Source: Sphingomonas parva (ex Maeng et al. 2020)
Lineage (GTDB): Bacteria > Pseudomonadota > Alphaproteobacteria > Sphingomonadales > Sphingomonadaceae
Assembly (NCBI RefSeq): GCF_004564275.1
Contig: NZ_SPDV01000022.1
Location: forward strand, 1-61,784
Direction of reading: 5' to 3'
DNA: 61,784 nucleotides
In this document: piece by piece, positions 7,317 to 16,158 of the stretch
Layout of the letters: the number at the start of each line of letters is the position of its first letter
Position numbering within the stretch: the first letter of the stretch is position 1
The notes under the pieces: model-generated
Database searches by the model: none
What the model was told of the DNA's origin: nothing
The model's input: the letters and a program-made list of their open reading frames with translations, nothing else
Position numbers and translations under genes: made by a program

Positions 7317-7871
7317 AGGGATCTGGGGCGCGGCGTCGCGGGGCAGGATGCCCGCGCGCCGCGGGTCCGGAAAGCTCTCGAAGGCCCGCTTGTAGGGCCT
7401 GAACCCGGCACGCACGTAAGCGGGGAGGGCGGCCGGATGGTCGAGGCTGCAGGTGTTGACGTGCACCCGCCGCACGCCCGGCCGCCAGGCCAGCGCCAGG
7501 ACCTGGGCGAACAGCCATTTGCCGTGGCCCTTGCCGGCAAGCTCCGGGACCAGGCCGAGGAAGCGGATCAGGCATTCGCCCGGCGCGCGGAAATCGAGCT
7601 CGATCATGCCGATCTCGATGCCGCGGTCGGTCACCGCCCAGACTTCGGCGATGCTGGCGCGCAGCGTCTCGTCGTCCATCAGCAGCCGCGAGTACCAGAG
7701 CCAGCGGCCGCCGACCCGGGCGAACAGCGTCCGGTAGCACGCCGGATCGGGCGTGGTCCAGCGCTCCAGCCGGAACGGCGACGGCGGCAGCGGGCGCGGC
7801 GTCGGGCGTTCGGTCATCTCCAGGAAGGTGACGACGGCGCCGAGATGGCCGGCAGGGATGTCGGCCAGCAT
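7296..7871 (-). CDS. GNAT-family N-acetyltransferase
   Basis: 191 aa. The GNAT fold is visible in IGMIELDFRAPGECLIRFLGLVPELAGKG and the acetyl-CoA loop region GKGHGKWLF, followed by the C-terminal HVNTCSLDHPAALPAYVRAGF motif. The latter corresponds to the usual NxxA..fYeklGF. The acceptor substrate cannot be told. The C-terminal tail overlaps the end of the convergent membrane protein gene. The next gene on the strand (hemF) ends 32 bases away. Confidence 0.88.
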   Translation of the reverse strand: MLADIPAGHLGAVVTFLEMTERPTPRPLPPSPFRLERWTTPDPACYRTLFARVGGRWLWYSRLLMDDETLRASIAEVWAVTDRGIEIGMIELDFRAPGECLIRFLGLVPELAGKGHGKWLFAQVLALAWRPGVRRVHVNTCSLDHPAALPAYVRAGFRPYKRAFESFPDPRRAGILPRDAAPQIPLLEDLG

Positions 7872-7902
7872 CAGCGGGGCGCCGCGGCCGCGGGGCGCCG
7901 CC

Positions 7903-8745
7903 TCAGCCCCATGTCGCGACCGGCGGCAGGCTCATCAGGATGGCGTCGACGTTGCCGCCGGTCTTGAGCCCGAACAAGGTGCCGCGATCGTAGATCAGGT
8001 TGAACTCGGCGTAGCGGCCGCGCCAGGCGAGCTGCCGGGCCTTGTCGGCCTCGCCGAACGGCGTGTCCATGCGCCGGCGCACCAGCCGCGGGAAGATGTC
8101 GAGAAACGCCTCGCCGACGTCGCGGGTGAAGGCGAAGGTCTGGTCGAACGGGCCCTCGAGATGATCGTAGAAGATGCCGCCGACGCCGCGATGGACGCCG
8201 CGGTGCGGGATGTAGAAATAATCGTCCGCCCATTTGCGGAAGCGCTCGTAGAAGGTCTGGTCGTGCGCCGCGCAGGCGGCGCGCAGCCGGGCGTGGAACT
8301 CGTCCGTATCCTCCTCATAGGGAATCGGCGGGTTGAGATCGGCGCCGCCGCCGAACCAGCGCTTCGTGGTGGCGAGGAAGCGCGTGTTCATGTGCACGGC
8401 CGGCACGTGCGGATTGGCCATGTGCGCGACGAGGCTGATCCCGGTCGCGAAGAAGCGCGGATCCTCGGCGGCGCCGTGGATGGTGCGGGCGAATTCCGGG
8501 TTGAAGCTGCCGCCGACGGTCGAGACGTTGACTCCGACCTTTTCGAACACCCGTCCCTTCATCAGGCCGCGGACGCCACCGCCGCCGGGCGCGCCGGCAT
8601 CGTCGGCGCGATCCCAGGGGGTGTAATCGAAGGCGGCGTCGCTGCCCGCCTCGCGCTCGATCGCCTCGAATTCTGCGCAGATCCGGTCGCGCAGCGACTC
8701 GAACCAATGGCGGGCGGCCTTCTGCTCTTCGTCCAGCTCGATCAT
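7903..8745 (-). CDS. hemF: Aerobic coproporphyrinogen III oxidase HemF
   Basis: 280 aa. HemF uses oxygen to decarboxylate coproporphyrinogen III to protoporphyrinogen IX in haem synthesis. Signature parts are GVNVSTVGG, FFATGISLVAHMANPHVPAVHMN, FGGGADLNP and the C-terminal RGRYAEFNLIYDRGT...FGLKTGG. The conserved histidines and arginines of the active site are in place. The ATG at 8745 overlaps the trmL stop (ATGA), so trmL-hemF are translationally coupled. hemA (ALAS), the first enzyme of this pathway, lies at the right end of the window. Confidence 0.98.
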   Translation of the reverse strand: MIELDEEQKAARHWFESLRDRICAEFEAIEREAGSDAAFDYTPWDRADDAGAPGGGGVRGLMKGRVFEKVGVNVSTVGGSFNPEFARTIHGAAEDPRFFATGISLVAHMANPHVPAVHMNTRFLATTKRWFGGGADLNPPIPYEEDTDEFHARLRAACAAHDQTFYERFRKWADDYFYIPHRGVHRGVGGIFYDHLEGPFDQTFAFTRDVGEAFLDIFPRLVRRRMDTPFGEADKARQLAWRGRYAEFNLIYDRGTLFGLKTGGNVDAILMSLPPVATWG

Positions 8746-9191
8746 TGCGGATATCCGTTCGTCTGTCTCAACGCTTCGGAGAGGCCGATGCCCGCGGCGA
8801 CCGCGAGATTCAAGGAGCGTGTCCCGCCCGCCTGGGGAATGCGCACGCGCAGAGCGGCGGCCGCATGCACCGCGTCCGGCACCCCGCCGCTCTCCGATCC
8901 GAACAGCAGCACGTCCTCGGCCTCGAACCGCGCGGCGGGGAGGGGAGTGGCGCCGCGTGTGGTGAAGAGGACGAGCCGGCCCGGCGCGGCTGCGGCGAAC
9001 GCGTCCCACGAGGCGTGGCGGCGCATCGCGGCGATCTCCGCATAGTCCATTCCGGCGCGCTTCAGCGCGCGATCCGAGAAGGGAAAACCGCAGGGCTCGA
9101 CGATGTCGATCGGCGTCGCGAGGCAGGCGCCGAGGCGCAGGATCGTGCCGACATTGCCGGCCTGATCGGGTTGATAGAGCGCAATTCGCAT
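8742..9191 (-). CDS. trmL: tRNA (cytidine/uridine-34-2'-O)-methyltransferase TrmL
   Basis: 149 aa SPOUT methyltransferase that methylates the ribose of the wobble base in tRNA-Leu isoacceptors. Visible motifs are the N-terminal [16 protein letters not shown], the central [12 protein letters not shown], and the C-terminal knot [19 protein letters not shown]. Length is typical of the minimal TrmL. It forms a two-gene operon with hemF through a 4-base overlap. Confidence 0.94.
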   Translation of the reverse strand: MRIALYQPDQAGNVGTILRLGACLATPIDIVEPCGFPFSDRALKRAGMDYAEIAAMRRHASWDAFAAAAPGRLVLFTTRGATPLPAARFEAEDVLLFGSESGGVPDAVHAAAALRVRIPQAGGTRSLNLAVAAGIGLSEALRQTNGYPQ

Positions 9192-9332
9192 GGCCCTCTT
9201 CTACTCAGGGGTTTTGCGCATTCACAGCGGGTTCAAAATGGCAGTTGGCAAAGCGCCGTCCACCCGTCTATCAGGCCCGCCAAGCCGCGGAAGCGGGGCA
9301 TTTCCGCCCTCCGACGCGGCGTGCGTGTGAAA

Positions 9333-9363
9333 GCCGCCTTCCGGCCCTTCCGGCCGAGGCGGC
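9333..9363 (+). promoter_or_regulatory. Leader hairpin upstream of petABC
   Basis: GCCGCCT and AGGCGGC bracket CCGG repeats and can form a stable stem in the 209-base region before petA. There is no U-tract, so it is probably not a terminator. Role uncertain; it may only protect the transcript end. Confidence 0.25.
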
Positions 9364-9400
9364 CATTGGCATATCCAGGTTCGAACCGCTGAAGGATTTT

Positions 9401-9979
9401 ATGGCGACGGTTGAACATAGCGATGGGACGCTGGCGGCTGCTCCCGACGACGGCATGCGGCGCCGGGACTTCATCAATATCGCCGCGGTGAGCTTCGCGG
9501 GGGTCGGCGCCGTCGCCACCCTCTATCCGCTCATCAACCAGATGAACCCGTCGGCCGACGTGCTGGCGCTCGCCTCGATTGAGGTCGACGTCTCGCAGAT
9601 CCAGCCCGGGCAGGCGATCAAGACGATCTTCCGCAAGCAGCCCCTGTTCGTCCGGCACCTGACGCCGGCCGAGATCCAGGCGGCGAATGCGGTGCCGACC
9701 GGCGACCTGCGCGATCCGCAGACGCTGGCCGAGCGCACCCAGCCGGGCAAGGCCGAGTGGCTCGTCACGATGGGCGTCTGCACCCACCTCGGCTGCGTGC
9801 CGCTGGGTGCGGCGGAAGGCGAGAACCGCGGCGCGTACGGCGGCTATTTCTGCCCGTGCCACGGTTCGCATTACGATACGGCCGGCCGCATCCGCAAAGG
9901 CCCGGCCCCCAAGAATCTCGAGGTCCCGGACTACAAGTTCGCGTCCGATACCGTGATCACCGTCGGCGAGGTGGCATAA
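9401..9979 (+). CDS. petA: Ubiquinol-cytochrome c reductase, Rieske iron-sulfur subunit
   Basis: 192 aa. It carries the [2Fe-2S] cluster that takes electrons from ubiquinol in the cytochrome bc1 complex. Cluster ligands are C127 and H129 in CTHLGC and C151 and H154 in CPCHGSHYD; the C132/C153 pair makes the stabilising disulfide. A twin-arginine-like [12 protein letters not shown] start (residues 19-30) leads into the membrane anchor at about 28-46. ATG at 9401 is the only start that gives this N-terminus. First gene of petABC. Confidence 0.98.
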   Translation: MATVEHSDGTLAAAPDDGMRRRDFINIAAVSFAGVGAVATLYPLINQMNPSADVLALASIEVDVSQIQPGQAIKTIFRKQPLFVRHLTPAEIQAANAVPTGDLRDPQTLAERTQPGKAEWLVTMGVCTHLGCVPLGAAEGENRGAYGGYFCPCHGSHYDTAGRIRKGPAPKNLEVPDYKFASDTVITVGEVA

Positions 9980-9980
9980 G

Positions 9981-11285
9981 ATGAGCTTCCCCTGGGCTGA
10001 GCCCTATCAACCCAAGAACGGTCTGACCCGCTGGATCGACCAGCGCCTGCCGCTTCCCCGCCTGGTCTACGGCGCGATCGGCGGCGGCTATCCGGTGCCG
10101 CGCAACCTCAACTATTTCTGGAATTTCGGCGTGCTCGCCGGCGTCGCCCTGACGATCCAGATCGTCACCGGCATCATCCTGGCGATGCACTACGTTCCGT
10201 ACGGCGGCCAGGCCTTCCAGTCGGTCGAGCACATCATGCGCGACGTCAACCAGGGCTGGCTGCTGCGCTACGCCCATGCCAACGGCGCGAGCTTCTTCTT
10301 CATCGTTACCTACATCCACATCTTCCGCGGCCTCTATTACGGATCGTACAAGGCGCCGCGCGAGCTGGTCTGGATGCTCGGCCTCGTCATCCTGCTGCTG
10401 ATGATGGCGACGGCGTTCATGGGCTACGTCCTTCCCTGGGGCCAGATGAGCTTCTGGGGCGCGAAGGTGATCACCGGCCTGTTCGGCGCGATTCCCTTCG
10501 TCGGCGAGCCGGTGCAGCAATGGCTGCTCGGCGGCTTTGCCCCGGACCAGCCGACGCTGAACCGCTTCTTCTCGCTCCATTACCTGCTGCCGTTCGTGAT
10601 CGCGGGCGTGATCGTGCTCCACATCTGGGCGCTGCACATCCCGGGCTCGGGCAACCCGACCGGCGTCGACGTCAAGTCGGCGCAGGACACGGTGCCGTTC
10701 CATCCCTATTACACGGCGAAGGACGGCTTCGGCCTGGGCGTGTTCCTGATCCTGTTCGCGCTCGTCACCTTCTTCGCGCCGAACTATCTGGGCCATGCCG
10801 ACAATTACATCCCGGCCAACCCGCTCTCGACCCCCGCGCACATCGTTCCGGAATGGTATTTCTGGCCGTTCTACGCGATCCTGCGCGCCTTCACGGTGGA
10901 CTTCATCCTGCCGGCGAAGCTGTGGGGCGTCATCGCGATGTTCGCCGCGATCCTGCTGCTCTTCTTCCTGCCGTGGATCGATCGTTCGCCGGTCCGCTCG
11001 GGCAATTACCGCCCGCGCTTCCGCCAGTTCTTCTGGATCCTGATGCTCGACCTGCTCGTCCTGGGCTATGTCGGCGGCAAGCCGGCCGAAGAGCCGTTCG
11101 TGATGATCAGCCAGCTGGCGACCATCTACTATTTCGCGCACTTCCTGATCATCCTGCCGATCGTCTCCGCGGTCGAGCGCACGCTGCCGCTGCCCAATTC
11201 CATCTCGGAATCGGTGCTGCACGGCGAGGACAAGGAAGCGGCGCCGGCCGATCTCGGCGGGATGCGTCCCGCGGCCGCGGAATAA
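9981..11285 (+). CDS. petB: Cytochrome b of the bc1 complex
   Basis: 434 aa, eight transmembrane helices. Haem ligands are H99 and H113 in helix B and a second pair 14 residues apart in SLHYLLPF...VLHIWALH. The Qo-site PEWY motif is present in [10 protein letters not shown]. It starts one base after the petA stop. The last 30 residues are a polar cytoplasmic tail, which is normal. Confidence 0.99.
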   Translation: MSFPWAEPYQPKNGLTRWIDQRLPLPRLVYGAIGGGYPVPRNLNYFWNFGVLAGVALTIQIVTGIILAMHYVPYGGQAFQSVEHIMRDVNQGWLLRYAHANGASFFFIVTYIHIFRGLYYGSYKAPRELVWMLGLVILLLMMATAFMGYVLPWGQMSFWGAKVITGLFGAIPFVGEPVQQWLLGGFAPDQPTLNRFFSLHYLLPFVIAGVIVLHIWALHIPGSGNPTGVDVKSAQDTVPFHPYYTAKDGFGLGVFLILFALVTFFAPNYLGHADNYIPANPLSTPAHIVPEWYFWPFYAILRAFTVDFILPAKLWGVIAMFAAILLLFFLPWIDRSPVRSGNYRPRFRQFFWILMLDLLVLGYVGGKPAEEPFVMISQLATIYYFAHFLIILPIVSAVERTLPLPNSISESVLHGEDKEAAPADLGGMRPAAAE

Positions 11286-11300
11286 GGGGAAAGAAGCGTC

Positions 11301-12236
11301 ATGGTTCGTCTCATTGCCTTTCTGGTCGGCCTCGGCTTCGTCGTCGTGGCCGGCTGGTCCCTCGGCAACGGCGTCTACGCTTTTGCCACGCAGCCGCGGG
11401 AAGAGAGCGTGGAGCACCAGTTCCACCTCCAGCCCGAGCACGCGTCCTATTCGTTCGACGGTCCGTTCGGCACCTATGACCGGCAGCAGCTCCAGCGCGG
11501 CTTCCAGGTCTACAAGGAGGTCTGCGCGGCCTGCCACGGCCTGTCCTACGTTGCCTTCCGCAACCTCGAGGAAATCGGCTACGGCGAGGCGGAAGTGAAG
11601 GCGATCGCCAATCAGTGGCAGATCGAGGTTCCCGACATCGACCCGAAGACCGGCGAGGCTTCGACCCGCAAGGCGACTCCGGCCGATCATTTCCCGAGCC
11701 CGTACCCCAACGAGGTCGCGGCGCGGGCGGCGAACAACAATGCGCTGCCGCCGGACCTGTCGCTGATCACCAAGGCGCGGCACGGCGGGGCGTCCTACGT
11801 TCACTCGCTGCTGCTCGGCTACCGGGATCCCGCGACCTATCGCAACAAGGAGGGCGAGCCGGTTCCGACCGAGGTCCGTCCGGGCCAGGGGCTCCATTTC
11901 AACCCCTATTTCGCCAACCTCAACATCGCGATGCCGCCGCCGATCCAGTCGGACGGCCAGGTCACCTATGCCGACGGCACGGCCGCGACCCGCGACCAGA
12001 TGGCGAAGGACGTCTCGGCCTTCCTGACCTGGACGGCGGAGCCGCGGCTCGAGAACCGCCACCGCGCGGGCCTCGCGACGCTGATCTTCCTGCTGTTCGC
12101 GACGGTGCTTTCCTATCTCGCCTACCAGAACGTCTGGCACTCGGCGAAGCGGAAGGTGCGCGCCAGCGGGCCGCTCGACCCGGTCAACCTCGCCAAGAGC
12201 CATGAGGCGAGCCGCGAGGCGGGCATCCAACAATGA
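11301..12236 (+). CDS. petC: Cytochrome c1 of the bc1 complex
   Basis: 311 aa. An N-terminal hydrophobic segment (3-22) directs export. The c-type haem is attached at CAACH (C75, C78, H79), and the axial methionine is in NLNIAMPPPI. The C-terminal helix near 270-287 anchors the protein in the membrane. A 15-base gap follows petB, with GGGGAAAGAAG before the ATG. petC ends the operon; a strong hairpin begins 7 bases after its stop. Confidence 0.98.
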   Translation: MVRLIAFLVGLGFVVVAGWSLGNGVYAFATQPREESVEHQFHLQPEHASYSFDGPFGTYDRQQLQRGFQVYKEVCAACHGLSYVAFRNLEEIGYGEAEVKAIANQWQIEVPDIDPKTGEASTRKATPADHFPSPYPNEVAARAANNNALPPDLSLITKARHGGASYVHSLLLGYRDPATYRNKEGEPVPTEVRPGQGLHFNPYFANLNIAMPPPIQSDGQVTYADGTAATRDQMAKDVSAFLTWTAEPRLENRHRAGLATLIFLLFATVLSYLAYQNVWHSAKRKVRASGPLDPVNLAKSHEASREAGIQQ

Positions 12237-12242
12237 TCGATC

Positions 12243-12271
12243 GCTCTCCTCCCGCAGCGCGGGAGGAGAGC
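12243..12271 (+). terminator. Hairpin directly after petC
   Basis: GCTCTCCTCCCGC (12243-12255) pairs perfectly with GCGGGAGGAGAGC (12259-12271) around a three-base loop. There is no U-tract, so it may stabilise the 3' end or act with Rho rather than be a classical terminator. Confidence 0.55.
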
Positions 12272-12375
12272 TCGGCCAGGATCGGGGGCCGGTCGCGCAA
12301 GCGGCCGGCCCCTGTTCGTTCGGCGACCTCGCGAGGCGTTCGTTCCGCCCCAGGAACTTCTCCGATCCTCTCCCG

Positions 12376-12391
12376 TTTACAGCGGGTTAAC
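12376..12391. promoter_or_regulatory. CtrA-like box upstream of the WQGRQG-repeat gene
   Basis: TTTA-CAGCGGG-TTAAC matches TTAA-N7-TTAAC with one mismatch and lies about 70 bases before the ATG at 12462. It is the second such site in the window. Function inferred only. Confidence 0.35.
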
Positions 12392-12461
12392 GGTTCACCC
12401 GCGGTTCAAGCCGGCGGGCAGACCCTGTCCGCTTGACCAGAGACCGTTCGGGAGAGTCGCC

Positions 12462-13208
12462 ATGTTCGTTCCCCGTCTTCGCGCCGCCATGCTCGTCCTT
12501 GCGGGGGCTGCCGGCCTCGGCGCCTGCAGCACCTATGACGATTACGGCTATGGCTATGGCGGCGTGTCCGTCGGCTACGGCAGCGCCGGCTATTGCGACC
12601 CCTATTGGGACGATTGCTACCGCGGCGGCTATTCGCGCGGCTATTACGGCGATCCCTGGTACGGCTGGTACAACGATTATTATTACCCGGGCATCGGCTT
12701 CTACATCTACGACCGCTCCGGCCGGCGCTACCGCTGGAACGACGACCAGCGCCGCTATTGGGAAGGCCGCCGCGGCCGCTGGGGCGGGCGCGACTGGAAC
12801 GATCGCCAATGGGAGCGCTGGGACGGCTATCGCGGCCGCGACGGGCGCCAGTGGAGCGGCCGCCAGGGCAATGACAATTGGCAATACCGCCAGCGCCGCC
12901 AGGGCGACCAGAACTGGAACTGGCAGAACCGCCAAGGTGGGCAGGGCAATTGGCAGGGCCGTCAGGGCCAACAGGGCCAGGGCAATTGGCAGGGGCGGCA
13001 GGGCCGTCAGGGCCAGGGGAACTGGCAGGGCCGGCGCAGCGGCCAGGGCCAGCAGAACTGGCAGAACCGCCAGAACTGGCAGGAGCGGCGCAGCGGGCAG
13101 GGGACCCAGTCCTGGGGCAGCGGCCGCCGCCAGGGCGCGACCAGCGGAACGACCGGCCAGAGCCGCGGCAGCTGGCGCTCCGGCCGCCGCGACCGTAGCG
13201 ACGATTGA
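12462..13208 (+). CDS. Lipoprotein with Gly/Tyr- and WQGRQG-repeat regions
   Basis: 248 aa. Residues 1-22 form a lipoprotein signal peptide (LVLAGAAGLGAC, lipidated Cys about 22). Next comes a Tyr/Gly-rich section (about 24-75) and a short segment GFYIYDRSGRRYRWNDDQRRYWEGR. From about 130 on there are repeats of the form QGNWQGRQG and QNWQNRQ that make up most of the C-terminal half. The tail is rich in Arg, Gly, Gln and Trp, with almost no acidic residues until the end. The repeat length varies between 7 and 12 residues. An outer-membrane or surface location is likely. The middle segment resembles small RcnB-like or Tyr-rich exported proteins, but no firm family can be given. Confidence 0.75.
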   Translation: MFVPRLRAAMLVLAGAAGLGACSTYDDYGYGYGGVSVGYGSAGYCDPYWDDCYRGGYSRGYYGDPWYGWYNDYYYPGIGFYIYDRSGRRYRWNDDQRRYWEGRRGRWGGRDWNDRQWERWDGYRGRDGRQWSGRQGNDNWQYRQRRQGDQNWNWQNRQGGQGNWQGRQGQQGQGNWQGRQGRQGQGNWQGRRSGQGQQNWQNRQNWQERRSGQGTQSWGSGRRQGATSGTTGQSRGSWRSGRRDRSDD

Positions 13209-13220
13209 GAGGAGCCATTC

Positions 13221-13250
13221 CAGCCCCTTCGCAAAGCCGCGGAGGGGCTG
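13221..13250. terminator. Possible bidirectional terminator
   Basis: CAGCCCCT (13221-13228) pairs with AGGGGCTG (13243-13250) between two convergent genes. The loop is long (14 bases) and there is no clear U-tract on either side. Confidence 0.35.
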
Positions 13251-13305
13251 AGGCCGGGCGCGATCGGCGCGTCCGGTGCGGGGCGCGGCCGGAGCCGGCC
13301 TGGGC

Positions 13306-13800
13306 TTATGCTTCGCGCTGTTCGCCTGCCGGGCGCCGGCGCATCAGCACGATCGAGGTGAAGGTGAGGACGGGGACGCCGTCCTGGTTGGTGACGACCG
13401 TGCCCGATCGGAACGAGCCGATCTCCGGCTTGCTGCGCGACGGCCGCACCTCGACGATCGTGGCCGAGACGTGGAGCGTGTCGCCGGGATAGACCGGCTT
13501 CAGCCAGCGCAATTCGTCGATCCCGGGCGAGCCGAGCCCGGCTTGCCCGGTCGCCACGACGTGGCGCGCGATCACGCCCATGGTCATCGCGCAGGTGTGC
13601 CAGCCACTCGCCGCGAGGCGGCCGAAATGGGTCTTCGCCGCCGCCTCGTCGGAGAGGTGGAAGGGCTGGGGATCGTAGCGCTCGGCGAAGGCGATCACCT
13701 CGTCCCGGCTGACCTGGCAGCTGCCGAAATAGGTCTCCTGGCCGACCGCGAGGTCATCGAGATAGATCGGGCCTGCGGGCGGCGAGGCAGCGTCGGTCAT
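13306..13800 (-). CDS. MaoC-family dehydratase
   Basis: 164 aa hot-dog-fold protein. The hydratase-2 signature is seen in DEVIAFAERYDPQPFHLSDEAA (active D and H), followed by GRLAASGWHT. The D and H lie in the usual DPQPFH arrangement, so it is probably catalytically active as an enoyl-CoA hydratase-type enzyme. Its true acyl substrate is unknown. The start at 13800 is preferred over 13806 because GGAG lies 6 bases before it. Confidence 0.9.
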   Translation of the reverse strand: MTDAASPPAGPIYLDDLAVGQETYFGSCQVSRDEVIAFAERYDPQPFHLSDEAAAKTHFGRLAASGWHTCAMTMGVIARHVVATGQAGLGSPGIDELRWLKPVYPGDTLHVSATIVEVRPSRSKPEIGSFRSGTVVTNQDGVPVLTFTSIVLMRRRPAGEQREA

Positions 13801-13858
13801 CGGCATCTCCGGTAGCCGTGGCTGGCGGAGGGCAGGGCGTACGGCCCCGCCCCTCGCG

Positions 13859-14959
13859 TCAGACGTTGAAGCGGAACAGCATCACGTCGCCGTCCTGGAC
13901 GACATATTCCTTGCCTTCGGAGCGCAGCTTGCCCGCCTCGCGGGCCCCGGCCTCGCCGCCGAACTGCACGAAATCGGGATAGGCGATCGTCTCGGCGCGG
14001 ATGAAGCCGCGTTCGAAATCGGAGTGGATGACGCCGGCGGCCTGCGGCGCCTTGGAGCCCGTCTCGACCGTCCAGGCGCGGGCTTCCTTCGGCCCCGCGG
14101 TGAAGAAGGTGATCAGATGGAGGAGCTCGTAGCCGGCGCGGATGACGCGCGACAGGCCGGTCTCCTCGAGGCCGAGGTCGGAGAGGAACTCGCCGCGGTC
14201 CTCCGGCGCCATGGTGACGATCTCGGCCTCGATCGCCGCCGAGACGATCACCGCTGCGGCGCCTTCCGCGGCCGCCTTCTCGAACACGCGGGCGCTGTGG
14301 GCGTTGCCCGACGCGGCATCGCCCTCGTCGACGTTGCAGACGTAGAGGATCGGCTTGGCGGTGAGCAATTGCGCCCGCTCCAGCGCCTTGCGCTCCTCCT
14401 CGTCCTTCGGCTCGGTGAGCCGCGCCGGCTTCGACTGGCGAAGCAGATCGAGCGCCTGGCCGAGCACCGATGCCTGGATCTTCGCCTCCTTGTCGCCCTG
14501 CTGCGCCTTCTTGACGAGGTTCGGCACCCGCTTTTCGAGGCTCTCGAGATCGGAGAGCATCAGCTCGGTCTCGACCGTCTCGGCATCGGCGATCGGATCG
14601 ACCCGGCCCTCGACATGGGTGACGTCGCCGCCCTCGAAGCACCTCAGCACGTGGACGATCGCGTCGACCTCGCGGATGTTACCGAGGAACTGGTTGCCGA
14701 GGCCCTCACCCTTGGAGGCACCGCGCACCAGGCCGGCGATGTCGACGAACTCGAGCTGGGTCTCGATGATGCTGGCCGATTTGGCGACGCGCGCGATCTC
14801 CTGCAGGCGCGGATCCGGCACGGCGACGCGGCCGACGTTGGGCTCGATCGTGCAGAAGGGGTAGTTCGCTGCCTGGGCCGCCGCCGTCTCGGTCAGCGCG
14901 TTGAACAGGGTGGACTTGCCCACATTGGGGAGCCCGACGATACCGCAACGAAAACCCAT
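13859..14959 (-). CDS. ychF: Redox-regulated ATPase YchF
   Basis: 366 aa Obg-like P-loop protein (OLA1/YchF), an ATPase that binds ribosomes and takes part in stress control. The P-loop GLPNVGKST is at residues 8-16 and the G3 motif is DIAGLVRGA. The NxxE-type G4 motif that gives ATP preference lies in YVCNVDEGD. A C-terminal TGS domain follows (IAYPDFVQFGGEAGAREAGKLRSEGKEYVVQDGDVM). The N-terminus MGFRCGIVG is canonical. It is a single gene here. Confidence 0.98.
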   Translation of the reverse strand: MGFRCGIVGLPNVGKSTLFNALTETAAAQAANYPFCTIEPNVGRVAVPDPRLQEIARVAKSASIIETQLEFVDIAGLVRGASKGEGLGNQFLGNIREVDAIVHVLRCFEGGDVTHVEGRVDPIADAETVETELMLSDLESLEKRVPNLVKKAQQGDKEAKIQASVLGQALDLLRQSKPARLTEPKDEEERKALERAQLLTAKPILYVCNVDEGDAASGNAHSARVFEKAAAEGAAAVIVSAAIEAEIVTMAPEDRGEFLSDLGLEETGLSRVIRAGYELLHLITFFTAGPKEARAWTVETGSKAPQAAGVIHSDFERGFIRAETIAYPDFVQFGGEAGAREAGKLRSEGKEYVVQDGDVMLFRFNV

Positions 14960-15070
14960 CTACTTTCCGACCTTCCGTCAAAACCGTTCGGCGACGCCGA
15001 TAACGGCTCCGGCCGCGCTGCGCCAGCCGGCGCGGGCGTGCCGCCGCGCGCGCCGGGGACAAGGTCGCTC

Positions 15071-15105
15071 AGAAAAGAGGCGCGCATGCCGAAGGGCAGG
15101 CGCGC
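15071..15105 (-). terminator. Intrinsic terminator of the small exported protein gene
   Basis: On the minus strand GCGCGCCTGCC pairs with GGCATGCGCGC (one mismatch) around CTTC and runs into CTCTTTTCT. Confidence 0.7.
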
Positions 15106-15115
15106 GATGCGGCGA

Positions 15116-15373
15116 TTACTCGCGCGACATTCCGCCGCCGCTGCCGCGATTGCCCATCGCCTCGGTATCGCGCTGGGCCTGCTTCTGCTTGGCGGCGTCG
15201 ATCTGGGTCCACTCGGAGCGGGTCCGGCAGATCGACTTGGGGATGATCGTCTCGGTGTTGACGTCGCGGCGGCAGACCTTCTTTTCCTTCTTGGTCTTGG
15301 CCGGCGCGGCCGACTCCTCGGCCGCGGCGGGCGCGGCGATGGCAAGCAGAGTGATGAGAGCGAGATAGCGCAT
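15116..15373 (-). CDS. Small exported protein of unknown function
   Basis: 85 aa from an ATG at 15373, giving MRYLALITLLAIAAPAAAEE with a clean signal peptide (cut near residue 19). The mature part starts with a lysine-rich segment and then has the pattern KVCRRDVNTETIIPKSICR, that is two cysteines 14 residues apart that could form a disulfide. The C-terminus is Gly/Ser-rich. I recognise the VCR...KSICRT pattern as recurring in sphingomonad small exported proteins, but no function is known. It has its own terminator. Confidence 0.75.
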   Translation of the reverse strand: MRYLALITLLAIAAPAAAEESAAPAKTKKEKKVCRRDVNTETIIPKSICRTRSEWTQIDAAKQKQAQRDTEAMGNRGSGGGMSRE

Positions 15374-15483
15374 TGAAATTCCCCACAGTTCCCGATTCGC
15401 CTGTAACCTAAAGCAAGTCTCGAGCGCCAGCATTTCCGTTCGACGAAAGCGTCCGATGCTGCGACGGACGCGCCGAAGCCGCC

Positions 15484-16158
15484 TCAATCCTGCAGGCGCA
15501 GGGCAATTTCGCTCATGAAGCGGGCGTCGTCGCCTCTCGCCAGCCACTCCGCCTCGGCGGCGATCGCGCCCAGCATGTCGGCGAGGCGGTCGGTCTCCGC
15601 CTTGGCGTAATTGCCGAGGACATGGCCGGTGACCCGGTCCTTGTGGCCCGGGTGGCCGATGCCGATCCGCACCCGGCGGAAATCGTTGCCGACATGGGCG
15701 TCGGCGGAGCGCAGCCCGTTATGGCCGGCGGTGCCGCCGCCGGTCTTCACCTTGACCTTGAACGGGGCGAGATCGAGCTCGTCGTGGAAGACGGTGACAT
15801 CGCCCGTGTCGCGCTTGAAGAAGTCCATCGCGGCGCGGATCGCGCGGCCGCTCTCGTTCATGAAGGTGGCGGGCTTGAGCAGGAGGATGCGGCTGGTGCC
15901 GATCCGGCCCTGCTGGGTCCAGCCCTGGAAGGCCTTCTTGGGCGGCTCGAAATTCCAGATCTCGGCAATGGCGTCGACCGCCATGAAGCCGACATTGTGC
16001 CGGTGCATCGCATATTGCGCGCCCGGATTGCCGAGGCCGACCCAGATCTGCACGGGTTCGAAATCCCAGTCGTTCGCGTCGGGCGCCTCGAGAGGCTGGC
16101 CCGGCACCTCCACCTCCCGCGGGAGGAAGAAGGCGCCGAGCCGTCTCAGCAAGGACAT
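15484..16158 (-). CDS. pth: Peptidyl-tRNA hydrolase
   Basis: 224 aa. Pth frees tRNA from drop-off peptidyl-tRNA in the cytoplasm. The fold starts at QIWVGLGNPG (37-46), with catalytic H54 in HRHNVGF, the FMNESG segment and VFHDELDL. It closes with TGGGTAGHNGLRS and RIGIGHPG. Two starts compete. The ATG at 16158 overlaps the rplY stop by one base (TGATG), which supports coupling, but gives an unusual 35-residue N-terminal extension. A GTG at 16053 would give the standard length. I keep the long form with that caveat. Confidence 0.93.
   Translation of the reverse strand: MSLLRRLGAFFLPREVEVPGQPLEAPDANDWDFEPVQIWVGLGNPGAQYAMHRHNVGFMAVDAIAEIWNFEPPKKAFQGWTQQGRIGTSRILLLKPATFMNESGRAIRAAMDFFKRDTGDVTVFHDELDLAPFKVKVKTGGGTAGHNGLRSADAHVGNDFRRVRIGIGHPGHKDRVTGHVLGNYAKAETDRLADMLGAIAAEAEWLARGDDARFMSEIALRLQD

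Noticed and set aside
9957-12233. 758-codon minus-strand frame opposite petB and petC
   Set aside because: The plus strand encodes clear cytochrome b and c1; the antisense product is His/Arg/Asp-rich without any family motif.
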